NCBI GenBank assembly: GCA_963752505.1
Contig: CAVVYM010000010.1
Coordinates: forward strand, 124,001 to 188,000
Direction of reading: 5' to 3'
DNA from: JACJWR01 sp963752505
Lineage (GTDB): Bacteria; Actinomycetota; Actinomycetes; S36-B12; UBA10799
DNA: 64,000 nt
Below the pieces are notes generated by a model. The model was not told the DNA's origin. It made no database searches and worked only from the letters and a program-made list of their open reading frames with translations. A program made the position numbers and the translations under genes. Positions within the stretch are counted from its first letter, which is position 1. Each line of letters begins with the position of its first letter. Shown in pieces: positions 50,709-59,570 of this stretch.

Positions 50709-52628
50709 ATGACCGATGGTTCGGCTCCCGTGCCTGGCTGGTACGAGGATCCCCAGGACCCCGGCCGACTGCGCTGGTGGGACGGAAACGGGTGGACCGA
50801 GTCGACTCACGTCTTGCCAGAATCGGCTCCCGGTCAGGCGGATTTCGCTACCACCGGAACCGAACCGGGTTTCGAGTCTGCGGCCGTCACGGATGAGGGC
50901 TACCAGACCTCGAGTTTCACCGCCGAGCCGCCCGCGTCCGGAGTTGAGTCGACCCCAGCGGGCCCGGCGGACGACGACGGCTACGGCCAATACCACTATG
51001 GCGAGCAGCCTGAGTTCGGGGCGACACCGAGCGCTGAGGCGGTGCCGGATCCGGATAGTCCGGCAGTTCCGCCCGCTCCGGTGAGTGCCTTCGGGGCTGG
51101 TGAACAGTCTGGTCAACCGGGGGGCTACGAAGGGCAGCCGGCGGCCTACGGAGGGCAGCCAAGTCAGTTCGGGCCGCCAAGCGGGGTTCAGCCGGGCACT
51201 GCAGGCCCTCAGCCGGTGGACTACGCCGGTCAACAGAATCAACCCGGTGACTACGCCGGTCAGCAGAGTCAACCCGGCGGCTACGCCGGTCAGTCAGCTG
51301 CCTACGGCGGGCAGCCAGGTCAGTTCGGGCCGCCAAGCGGCGGACAGCCTGGGCCGGCGGGCCAGCAGCCGGGTGGGTACCCCCCGCAGCAGGGCCCCTA
51401 CGCGCCCCAGCAGCCGGGTGCCTACGGCGGTCAACCGGGTCAGCCCGGTCAGCCGGGTCAGTACGGCCCGCCCGGCGGTGGCCAACCGTCGCCGGGGGCC
51501 AGTCAGCCGGGCGCATTCCCGGGTCAACAAGGTCAATACCCACCCGGAGGTGCCCAACAGCCCGGATCAGCGCCCGCCTACGGCGCCGCCGGTGCCGCCG
51601 CCTACGGGGCGGCTCAGGGCTATGCCGGGCAGCCTGGTCCCGGCGGGCAACCCGGTTTCGGGCCGCCCGCGGGATTCGGTGGCCAACCGGGGTTCGACCA
51701 GGGCGCAGCCCCCGCGGCTGAAAAGTCGCCATCGGATCGTAATCGCTTGCTCATCATCATCGGGGCCACGCTCGTCATCGGCCTGGTCTTGTTGGGGCTG
51801 CTCTACTTCTTCCTGGTGCGTCAGTCCGGCTCGGCCCCAACACCACCAACACCCGCAACTCCCGCCGCTACTCCGTCGTTGTCCGATGTCGGTAGCTCGG
51901 ATCAGGCGGTCCCAGGTGGCGCGTGTAGTCAACTTGTGGCGGCGATGGCATTGAACGATTTGCCGATTGAGATCTCGGTTCGGCTGCAGGAACTGGCAAA
52001 GAACGAGAACGCAGCCGACCATGCCACCTACTTCGCGAGCATCGACGCGCAACTGACTCCAACCCGCGACCAGTACCAGGAGGCCTGCCTGGCCGACGTA
52101 GCGGCGGGCAAGGAGTCGGCGACGGTGCGCACTTTCGTCACCGCTTTCGACAGCGCCGTGGCCCAAGGCTCCACCGTGGGCTCGCAGGTTGCCGCTTCGA
52201 ACTCCGTGGATCCAGCCCAGGCTCAAGCCCTGACAGATGCCGCAAACCAGTTGCTGCAGGCAAACGCTGCGCTGCCCGAAGCGGCGCAGAGCGATGTCAC
52301 CACCTCGGGATCCGCCGCGCTGTTGCCGTTCGAGGCCCAACCGCCGACCCAATCCGACACCGCTGCGCTGGCGGCGGTGGCCGTCCCCGCGGAAACCGTG
52401 GATCCGTTTGCCCCGACGACGCCGGGCCAGTCACCGGCGACCACCAGTTTGACCACCCCGTCTAGTCCCACCACGACCTCGGACCCCTACGCGACGGCCA
52501 ATCCGTACGGTGCGCCGACAACCACGGATCCCTACGCCTCGTCGGCACCGCAGGACGCAGCACTCGCGGCCAGCGACAACGCGATCGACCAGTCGATGCC
52601 CGGCACGGTACCCAACGCCAACAAGTGA
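50709..52628 (+). CDS. DUF2510 membrane protein with Gly-Gln-Pro-Tyr repeats
   Basis: 639 residues from ATG 50709. The N-terminal DUF2510 segment carries PGWYEDPQDPGRLRWWDGNGWT, followed by a low-complexity region (about 120-330) of GG/Y/GQP units, one transmembrane helix (RLLIIIGATLVIGLVLLGLLYFFLV, about 345-370), and an extracellular helical domain of about 150 residues with two cysteines and a Thr/Pro-rich tail. DUF2510 is common in actinobacterial membrane proteins of unknown function. AACS starts one base after the stop. Confidence 0.75.
   Translation: MTDGSAPVPGWYEDPQDPGRLRWWDGNGWTESTHVLPESAPGQADFATTGTEPGFESAAVTDEGYQTSSFTAEPPASGVESTPAGPADDDGYGQYHYGEQPEFGATPSAEAVPDPDSPAVPPAPVSAFGAGEQSGQPGGYEGQPAAYGGQPSQFGPPSGVQPGTAGPQPVDYAGQQNQPGDYAGQQSQPGGYAGQSAAYGGQPGQFGPPSGGQPGPAGQQPGGYPPQQGPYAPQQPGAYGGQPGQPGQPGQYGPPGGGQPSPGASQPGAFPGQQGQYPPGGAQQPGSAPAYGAAGAAAYGAAQGYAGQPGPGGQPGFGPPAGFGGQPGFDQGAAPAAEKSPSDRNRLLIIIGATLVIGLVLLGLLYFFLVRQSGSAPTPPTPATPAATPSLSDVGSSDQAVPGGACSQLVAAMALNDLPIEISVRLQELAKNENAADHATYFASIDAQLTPTRDQYQEACLADVAAGKESATVRTFVTAFDSAVAQGSTVGSQVAASNSVDPAQAQALTDAANQLLQANAALPEAAQSDVTTSGSAALLPFEAQPPTQSDTAALAAVAVPAETVDPFAPTTPGQSPATTSLTTPSSPTTTSDPYATANPYGAPTTTDPYASSAPQDAALAASDNAIDQSMPGTVPNANK
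51110..51700 (+). repeat. Degenerate in-frame repeat coding GG-Y-x-GQ-P-x units
   Basis: About 590 bases of imperfect tandem units encode alternating GGYAGQ, GQPSQFGPPSGxQPG and related blocks. Units of about 33-36 bases recur nearly verbatim around 51220-51300. The stretch is prone to length change by slippage or unequal exchange while keeping frame. Confidence 0.6.
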
Positions 52629-52629
52629 G

Positions 52630-54693
52630 ATGCTCGAAGGCGTGAGCGCCGACGACGTTGCCTCGCCCCTGTGGGTGCCAGCGCCGGATCGCGCGCAACG
52701 GTCGGCGATAAGTGCATTCCGGAATCGGATCCAGGCTCGGTACGGCGTCGACCTGGCGACGTCTGATGACCTGCACGCGTGGAGCATCGAGAATCCGACT
52801 GCCTTCTGGGACGAAGTCTTCCAGGCGGCGGTCCGGCGGGGAGATCGCGGCGATGGGCCGACGTCTGTGGCTACTGCCCATCCGCCCGGGCGCACCTTCT
52901 TCCCCAGCGCCAAGGTGTGCTACGCCGAAGAGTTGCTGACGGGCGGTGATGCGCCCGGAAGCCGTCAGCAGGCGGTCATCTATGTACGGGAGGACGGCCA
53001 CCGAGAGGAACTGACGTGGGAGGAACTCCGCCGGCAGGTCAACTTGGTGGCGTCCGAGTTCAGGCGCCTCGGCGTCGGACCGGGATCGTGTGTTGCCGCC
53101 TGGCTTCCCAACACCCCCGTCGCCGTGGTGACCATGCTGGCGACCGCTGCACTTGGGGCCGTCTTCACGTCGGCGAGCCCCGATTTCGGGCCTGAAGCGC
53201 TCGCCGACCGCTTCTCCCAGGTGGATCCCACCGTTCTCGTGGTGGCCGACGCCTACCACTACAACGGTCGCGACCATCGCCGGCTATCTCTGCTCGACCA
53301 GGTGCTGGGCTTGCTGCCGAGCGTGGAAACCGTGTTCGTGGCCGCCGAGATCGGCAGCGTCGATGAAGTCGAAGCAGCCATCGTGGAATCCCCGGTTGCT
53401 GGCGAGGTACCGCTACGACTGTGGCCGCCGCAACTCTCGGAGCAGGGGGCGGGCGGCGCCGAACCGGATGGTGAACTGCAGTTGACGCCGCTGGCGTTCG
53501 ACGCGGCGGGCTTCGTGCTGTACTCGTCAGGCACCACGGGTCGGCCGAAATGCATTGCTCACAGCGGTCTGGGGGTGCTTCTCAAACACTGGACCGAACA
53601 CGTTCTGCACTGCGACATCCGCGCCGGCGACACGGTGTTCTACTTCACGACCTGCGGTTGGATGATGTGGAACTGGCTCGTCGGCAGTCTGGCCGTGGGC
53701 GCGACCATCGTGCTGTTCGACGGCTTCCCGCTCGCAGCCGGTGGCGACGTGCTGTGGCGTATCGCGGAGCAGGAAGGCGTCACGTTTTTCGGGGCTAGCG
53801 CCAAGTACTTCGACTCCTGCAGATCCCGCGGCCTGCGACCAGCCGCGAGCAGAGACCTCAGCGCCATCCGCACGGTTGCGTCGACCGGCTCCCCACTGGC
53901 ACCGGCCGACTTCGCCTATATCTATCGCGACGTGGCGCCGCAGGCACACCTGGCCAGCATCTCCGGGGGCACCGACATCTGTGGCTGTTTCGTGCTGGGC
54001 GACCCCACCAAGCCCGTCTACGCAGGCGAGATTCAGGGCCCGGCGCTCGGGGTGGCGGTCGATGTGATCGACGACTCGGGGGCATCATTGCGCGCACTTC
54101 CCGACACCACCGGCGAACTGGTGTGTCGGAATGTTTTCCCGAGCATGCCGCTGCACTTCGTCGGCGACCCTGATGGAAGCCGCTATCGGGCTGCCTACTT
54201 TGACGCTAATCCGGGCATGTGGACCCACGGTGACTTCGCGGCGTGGACCTCGCATGGTGGGGTGGTCATCAGCGGACGATCCGATGCCACCCTGAACGTC
54301 GGTGGGGTGCGGATCGGCACAGCTGAAATCTACCGTCACGTGGAGGCCATGGCTGAGGTGGTCGAAGCGTTGGCCGTCGCGCAGGAGTCTGGCGGGGATA
54401 GCCGCATCGTGCTCTTCCTCCGGCTGTCCCCGGGCATCGAACTCGACGACGACCTGCGGGCCGCCATCCGCGCCCGCCTGCGCACACATGCGTCACCGCG
54501 TCACGTGCCTGGCGTAATTCTCGTGGCCGAGGACTTTCCCCGGACGCGTTCGGGCAAACTGGCCGAACTTGCCGTCGGCGACGTCATCAACGGCCGCACT
54601 GTGCGAAACACTCACGCGCTTGCCAACCCAGCGTCGCTTGCGGAATTCGCGAACCGGGCCGAACTCACCACGTGGCCCGACGCCCGGGCATAG
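52630..54693 (+). CDS. Acetoacetyl-CoA synthetase
   Basis: 687 residues from ATG 52630 (an in-frame GTG at 52642 is an alternative). An ANL-superfamily adenylating enzyme: LYSSGTTGRPKCIAHSGLGVLLKHW, the acetoacetyl-CoA synthetase hallmark FYFTTCGWMMWNWLVGSLAVGATIVLFDG, GGTDICGCF, and C-terminal GRSDATLNVGGVRIGTAEIY with the catalytic lysine in RTRSGKLAEL. It activates acetoacetate to acetoacetyl-CoA, as in ketone or polyhydroxybutyrate use. It starts one base after the DUF2510 gene, so the two are co-translated despite no obvious functional link. Confidence 0.92.
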   Translation: MLEGVSADDVASPLWVPAPDRAQRSAISAFRNRIQARYGVDLATSDDLHAWSIENPTAFWDEVFQAAVRRGDRGDGPTSVATAHPPGRTFFPSAKVCYAEELLTGGDAPGSRQQAVIYVREDGHREELTWEELRRQVNLVASEFRRLGVGPGSCVAAWLPNTPVAVVTMLATAALGAVFTSASPDFGPEALADRFSQVDPTVLVVADAYHYNGRDHRRLSLLDQVLGLLPSVETVFVAAEIGSVDEVEAAIVESPVAGEVPLRLWPPQLSEQGAGGAEPDGELQLTPLAFDAAGFVLYSSGTTGRPKCIAHSGLGVLLKHWTEHVLHCDIRAGDTVFYFTTCGWMMWNWLVGSLAVGATIVLFDGFPLAAGGDVLWRIAEQEGVTFFGASAKYFDSCRSRGLRPAASRDLSAIRTVASTGSPLAPADFAYIYRDVAPQAHLASISGGTDICGCFVLGDPTKPVYAGEIQGPALGVAVDVIDDSGASLRALPDTTGELVCRNVFPSMPLHFVGDPDGSRYRAAYFDANPGMWTHGDFAAWTSHGGVVISGRSDATLNVGGVRIGTAEIYRHVEAMAEVVEALAVAQESGGDSRIVLFLRLSPGIELDDDLRAAIRARLRTHASPRHVPGVILVAEDFPRTRSGKLAELAVGDVINGRTVRNTHALANPASLAEFANRAELTTWPDARA

Positions 54694-54743
54694 CAGTCGC
54701 AGCGCGCCTCCCCGAGTGCGCCGGTTGCCACTGCTTGAGGACC

Positions 54744-54749
54744 TAAGAT
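54744..54749 (+). promoter_or_regulatory. -10 hexamer of lysX
   Basis: TAAGAT is 29 bases before ATG 54779; the leader carries GAGGAG six bases before the start. Confidence 0.35.
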
Positions 54750-54778
54750 GGCCTGCGAGTCCAGATTGAGGAGCAGTC

Positions 54779-57700
54779 ATGTCCGACACCGTGGATGCGG
54801 TTCGCACTGCAGCCGAAGAGACGCGCGCCGATGTGGGGGCGCCTGAAGCGGAGACGCTTGCTGATCCGCGGGATGCTGAGCGGGCAACTCAACAGCGCCG
54901 CTATGTGCCTGGTACCGGCTGGCAGTCGAAGGTTCCCCGCTACGCCTCGATCGTGATGTATGTGATCGCAGCGCTGTCGATCATCGCTGCGCTCGTGCCC
55001 TGGTTCCGGCGGCGGGACGACCTGCTTCGGACCGCCTCGGAGATCATCGCCCTGCCGGTGATCCCCTACTTGACGTGGGGGGTGCTGCTGCTCATCGTCG
55101 GCAACAGTCTGTACCGCCGCAAGAGGGTTGCCTGGGTTGCGCTGATGACGCTCGAGATCGTTCAGATCGCGGTGCTTCTGCTGTTGCTGGTCCTGCTCGG
55201 ATTGGTGCGGGTGTCCAACCTGCAGCGCTTCGATTTCCCGTGGGAATCGATCCTGGCACTGGCCTTCTCGGTGGCTGCTGTGGTGATCCTGATTCTCGCG
55301 CGCCGAGAGTTCTACGCCATCACTCCGAAGGGGAACGGTTGGCGCGCCTTGGCTGTCCTCTTGGTGGGATCGTTCATAACGATCGGTGTCACCGTGCTGC
55401 TGACCACCGCGGTACCAGGCACCCTGGAGTCGCAGGAGCGGATCAACTTTGCGGTGCGCGAATTCCTGGCGCCGGTCGGTTTTGAACCGTTGGCGCCCGC
55501 CGCGGGGACCCCGCCCCGGCTCATCATCTTCGTCACCGGCGTTCTCGGCGCCATGACGATCCTGGCGGCGGCCTACTTCCTGTTCCGGCCGCAGCGCGAC
55601 AAGGTCATGCTCACACCGACTGACGAAGTGGCAATCCGGGGACTGCTTCGCGAGTACGGCGAGGATGACTCGCTGGGCTACTTCGCCACCAGGCGTGACA
55701 AGTCGGCAGTCTTTTCGCCGTCGGGGAAGGCAGCGATTACCTACCGCGTCATCAACAGTGTCAGCCTGGCCAGCGCGGATCCGATCGGGGATCGCGAGGC
55801 TTGGCCCGCGGCGATCGAGACGTGGCTGGAGGAGGCGCGCCACCACGGCTGGACGGCAGCCGTCATGGGCGCGAGCAAGGATGGCGCCGAGGCGTACCAC
55901 CGAGCGGGGCTCATCGCTCTGCATCTCGGTGACGAAGCGGTGCTTGACTTCCACGACTTCAACCTGGAGGGTCGCGAATCGCGCGTCGTGCGCCAGGCCG
56001 TGTCGCGGGTCGAGCGCAGCGGCTACACCGCCAAGGTCCGCCGACACATCGACGTGCCCGAGGACGAGATGATGGAGGTGCTTGAGTTCTGCGATCGCAC
56101 CCGTGACACGTCGAATGAGCGTGGCTTCTCCATGGCGCTGGGCCGCTTGGCCGACCCCTCCGACGGCCGCTGCGTGTTGGTGGAGGCCTACGACGAGCAG
56201 GGAGTTCTGCAGGGTGTGCTGAGCTTCTCGCCGTGGGGGAAGCGAGGAATCTCGCTGGACATGATGCGGCGCGCCCGCACGTCGGAGAACGGCGTCGTCG
56301 AATTTATGGTCACGGAACTGGTGGCCGCCGGGCCGAAACTCGGCATCGACCGGGCGTCGTTGAACTTCGCCGTGCTTCGGGAGGTGTTCGAGGAGGGGAG
56401 CGAGATCGGCGCGGGACCGGTGATCCGCGCCTCCCGCGCTGTCCTGATGTTCGCCTCCCGCTGGTACCAGCTGGAGTCGCTCTACCGCGCCAACGCCAAA
56501 TACAACCCCGATTGGGTCCCTCGCTACCTGCTCTTCGACGCCGCCCGCGACCTCGCGAAGGTCAGTATCGCAGCGGGTATCGCGGAGGGTTTTCTCCCCG
56601 AAACCGACCCGAAGGCACTGCTCCGCTCGCGAGGAGCCGAGGGGTCGCCGCTACTCGCCGGGGCACAGGGTGCGCCGCTTGCGTTGATCGCAGCCGACGA
56701 GGAGCGCTGGGCCGCGGAGCAAGCCGAGTTAGCAGCCAGCGACTCAGCACTGTCGCGCCTGCCCGAGCAGGAACGGGTGCGACGCGAGAAGCTCGAGAAG
56801 TTGGTGGCACTGGGCAAGGATCCGTTCACTGCAGCGTTCCACCCCACCGACGAGATCGCTGACATCCGAGCCGAGTTCGACGACCTCGAACCTGATGCTC
56901 GCACCGGTCGAACGGTGGCCGTCAGTGGCCGACTCATGCGCAACCGGGTCTCGGGCAAACTCGTGTTCGGGCAGGTGAAGGACTTCACCGGCGAGATCCA
57001 AGTGATGCTGTCGCTGGCCGAAGTCGGCGAGCAGTCGCTGGACGAGTGGAAGCACCTCGTCGACCTCGGCGACCAGATCGGCGTCACGGGCGAGGTCATC
57101 ACGTCCAAGCGTGGGGAACTGTCGATCCTGGTTGCCTCCTGGGTCATGACCTCGAAGTGCCTCGTTCCGCTGCCGGACAAGCACAAGGGGCTCACGGATC
57201 CTGAGGCCCGAGTGCGCCAGCGATACGTGGACCTGATCGTCAACGACGAGTCCCGGCAGATGCTGGAACTGCGTTCGAGGGTGGTCCGCTCAGTGCGCGA
57301 GTCGCTCTGGCGTCGAGGCTTCGTAGAGGTGGAGACGCCCATGCTCCAGCCCATCCACGGAGGCGCGAACGCACGCCCGTTCGTGACCCACATCAACGCC
57401 TACGACATGCGGCTGTACATGCGCATCGCTCCGGAGTTGTACCTCAAGAAGCTGCTTGTGGGTGGTGCACCCAAGGTCTTCGAGATGAACCGCAACTTCA
57501 GAAACGAGGGGGCCGACGCCACTCACAACCCCGAGTTCACCTCAATGGAGATGTACGACGCCTACGGTGACTACGACACGATGCGGGTGCTCACCCGCGA
57601 GCTCATCATCGAGGCGGCGATCGCAGCCTGGGGCCGGCCGGTGATCCGACGCCCGCTGCCGGACGGCAGCTACGAGGAGATCGACATCTCGGGTGAGTGG

Positions 57701-58243
57701 GCGGTCATGACCCTGCACGAAGGTATCTCCGAGAAGCTCGGCGTTGAGGTGGACCCCGGCACGTCGCTGGACGACTTGCGGGAGTTGTGCCGCAACCATG
57801 ACATCCCGTTCGATCCCGGTTGGGACGCCGATCAGGTGACGCTGGAGATGTATGAGCATCTGTGCGAGGAGAGCACCACGATGCCCACGTTCTACAAGGA
57901 CTTCCCGACGGGGGTGTCACCCTTGACTCGGCAGAAGCCCTCGGACCCCAGGGTCGCGGAACGCTGGGACCTCGTGGCTTTCGGGGCGGAGTTGGGCACC
58001 GCATACACCGAGTTGACGGACCCCATCGAGCAGCGCAAGCGGCTCACCGACCAGAGCCTGCTGGCCGCGGCGGGTGACGTCGAGGCGATGGAACTCGACG
58101 AGGACTTCCTGCGGTCACTCGAGTACGGCATGCCTCCCACCGGTGGTCAGGGCATGGGCATCGACCGGCTCGTGATGTTCCTGACCGGCAAGAACATCCG
58201 CGAAACACTGCTGTTCCCCATCGTCCGCCCCGACCAGCACTAG
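54779..58243 (+). CDS. lysX: Bifunctional lysylphosphatidylglycerol synthetase / lysyl-tRNA synthetase
   Basis: 1154 residues, normal for LysX (about 1170). An N-terminal hydrophobic module (about 50-280, six to seven helices) is followed by a DUF2156/MprF-type aminoacyl transfer domain (about 290-600: YFATRRDKSAVFSPSGKAAITYRV, RGFSMALGRLADP). The C-terminal lysyl-tRNA synthetase has an OB-fold (VAVSGRLMRNRVSGKLVFGQVKD) and class II motifs MRIAPELYLKKLLVGGAPKVFEMNRNFRNEGADATHNPEFTSMEMY and GMGIDRLVM. It charges tRNA with lysine and transfers it to phosphatidylglycerol, giving cationic lipid and resistance to antimicrobial peptides. Confidence 0.95.
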   Translation: MSDTVDAVRTAAEETRADVGAPEAETLADPRDAERATQQRRYVPGTGWQSKVPRYASIVMYVIAALSIIAALVPWFRRRDDLLRTASEIIALPVIPYLTWGVLLLIVGNSLYRRKRVAWVALMTLEIVQIAVLLLLLVLLGLVRVSNLQRFDFPWESILALAFSVAAVVILILARREFYAITPKGNGWRALAVLLVGSFITIGVTVLLTTAVPGTLESQERINFAVREFLAPVGFEPLAPAAGTPPRLIIFVTGVLGAMTILAAAYFLFRPQRDKVMLTPTDEVAIRGLLREYGEDDSLGYFATRRDKSAVFSPSGKAAITYRVINSVSLASADPIGDREAWPAAIETWLEEARHHGWTAAVMGASKDGAEAYHRAGLIALHLGDEAVLDFHDFNLEGRESRVVRQAVSRVERSGYTAKVRRHIDVPEDEMMEVLEFCDRTRDTSNERGFSMALGRLADPSDGRCVLVEAYDEQGVLQGVLSFSPWGKRGISLDMMRRARTSENGVVEFMVTELVAAGPKLGIDRASLNFAVLREVFEEGSEIGAGPVIRASRAVLMFASRWYQLESLYRANAKYNPDWVPRYLLFDAARDLAKVSIAAGIAEGFLPETDPKALLRSRGAEGSPLLAGAQGAPLALIAADEERWAAEQAELAASDSALSRLPEQERVRREKLEKLVALGKDPFTAAFHPTDEIADIRAEFDDLEPDARTGRTVAVSGRLMRNRVSGKLVFGQVKDFTGEIQVMLSLAEVGEQSLDEWKHLVDLGDQIGVTGEVITSKRGELSILVASWVMTSKCLVPLPDKHKGLTDPEARVRQRYVDLIVNDESRQMLELRSRVVRSVRESLWRRGFVEVETPMLQPIHGGANARPFVTHINAYDMRLYMRIAPELYLKKLLVGGAPKVFEMNRNFRNEGADATHNPEFTSMEMYDAYGDYDTMRVLTRELIIEAAIAAWGRPVIRRPLPDGSYEEIDISGEWAVMTLHEGISEKLGVEVDPGTSLDDLRELCRNHDIPFDPGWDADQVTLEMYEHLCEESTTMPTFYKDFPTGVSPLTRQKPSDPRVAERWDLVAFGAELGTAYTELTDPIEQRKRLTDQSLLAAAGDVEAMELDEDFLRSLEYGMPPTGGQGMGIDRLVMFLTGKNIRETLLFPIVRPDQH

Positions 58244-58288
58244 ACCGCGTCGTAGTGACCAGGTGCGGCTGTCGGGAGGAGGGGTGGC

Positions 58289-59515
58289 TTAGGCGTCGAT
58301 GACCTGAAGCGTCTGCCGGGCGATCTCGAGTTCCTCGTTCGTCGGGATCACCATGACGGTGATGGGCGATCCACTGCGGGAGACCACTCGGACGCCACCG
58401 CTGCGTTCAGCATTCGCATCCTTGTCCAGGGCCACACCGAGCCAGGCCAGATCGCGACACACGAGGGCCCGCACCACGCTGTCGTTCTCGCCCACCCCGG
58501 CGGTGAAGACGATTGCATCGGCGCCGCCCAGAGTGACCAGGTAGGCGCCCAGATAATCGCGAATCCGCTTCGCGTAGACCTCAAGCGCCAGGGCCGCCGC
58601 GGCATCCCCAGCCTCGGCGGCGGCGTTGATCTGTCGCAGGTCGTTGGCTCCGGCCAGGCCCTTCATTCCGCTGTTCTTGTTCAGCAGCGAGTCGACGTCG
58701 GCTGCGGACATGCCGGCCACGCGCTGCAGGTGCAGCGCGATCGCCGGATCGATGTCGCCGCTGCGGGTGCCCATCACGAGCCCGGCCAGCGGCGTCATGC
58801 CCATCGAGGTGTCCATGCTCTTGCCGCCGTGCACAGCGCAGGCACTGGCACCGTTGCCGAGGTGGAGGGTGATCACTTTGGCAGTCTCGGGGTCAAGGGC
58901 CAGGTGGGCCACGGCCTTGCGGGCGACGTAGGCATGCGACGTGCCGTGGAAGCCGTAGCGACGGATGCGGTGTTCCCTGCTGAGGTTGGCGTCGATGGCG
59001 TAGGTGTACGCCGAAGCGGGCATGGTCTGGTGGAAGGCGGTGTCGAATACCGCAACCTGGGGGAGGTCTGGGTAGGCCGCGCGGGCGCCTTCGATGCCAG
59101 CCAAGTTGGCTGGATTGTGTAGCGGAGCCAGCGGGATGCAATCGGCGATGGCGGCGACCACGTCATCGTCGATGAGCGCCGGCGCCGAGAAGGTGTCGCC
59201 GCCGTGCACCACGCGGTGGCCGAAAGCGGCGAGTTCACCAATGTGGGAAATGGGTCCGGTCGCATCGAAGACCTCGCCGATGGCCGCGAAACCGGCGGCA
59301 TGGTCGGCGATGGTGCCCAGCACCTCTGACTCCGCGAATTCGGCGTCCGGACCGCGGCCGATGCGCGTGCGATGGATCAGTCGGGCTCCCGGCTCCCCGA
59401 TCGCTTCGACGAGCCCGGAGGCCCACACCACCGGATGGTCGGGGTCGGACACGTCCAGCAGTTGGTACTTGATGCTCGACGACCCCGAGTTGATCACCTG
59501 GACAAGTCGTGACAC
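58289..59515 (-). CDS. ackA: Acetate kinase
   Basis: 408 residues from GTG 59515 (AAGGAG eight bases upstream; the GTG at 59533 lies ahead of this site and is rejected). ASKHA-fold signatures: VINSGSSSIKYQLLD at the N-terminus, GHRVVHGG, VFDTAFHQTMP, RRYGFHGTSHAYV, HLGNGASACAVHGGKSMDTSMGMTPLAGL, and GVGENDSVVR. It converts acetyl phosphate and ADP to acetate and ATP. It follows pta on the same strand after 55 bases; together they form the acetate-overflow or acetate-assimilation pathway. Confidence 0.96.
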   Translation of the reverse strand: MSRLVQVINSGSSSIKYQLLDVSDPDHPVVWASGLVEAIGEPGARLIHRTRIGRGPDAEFAESEVLGTIADHAAGFAAIGEVFDATGPISHIGELAAFGHRVVHGGDTFSAPALIDDDVVAAIADCIPLAPLHNPANLAGIEGARAAYPDLPQVAVFDTAFHQTMPASAYTYAIDANLSREHRIRRYGFHGTSHAYVARKAVAHLALDPETAKVITLHLGNGASACAVHGGKSMDTSMGMTPLAGLVMGTRSGDIDPAIALHLQRVAGMSAADVDSLLNKNSGMKGLAGANDLRQINAAAEAGDAAAALALEVYAKRIRDYLGAYLVTLGGADAIVFTAGVGENDSVVRALVCRDLAWLGVALDKDANAERSGGVRVVSRSGSPITVMVIPTNEELEIARQTLQVIDA

Positions 59516-59570
59516 GGATGCGTCTCCTTCCACAGAGGTCGTGCTAGCGGGTCAACTTCGTGTTTCGGGA

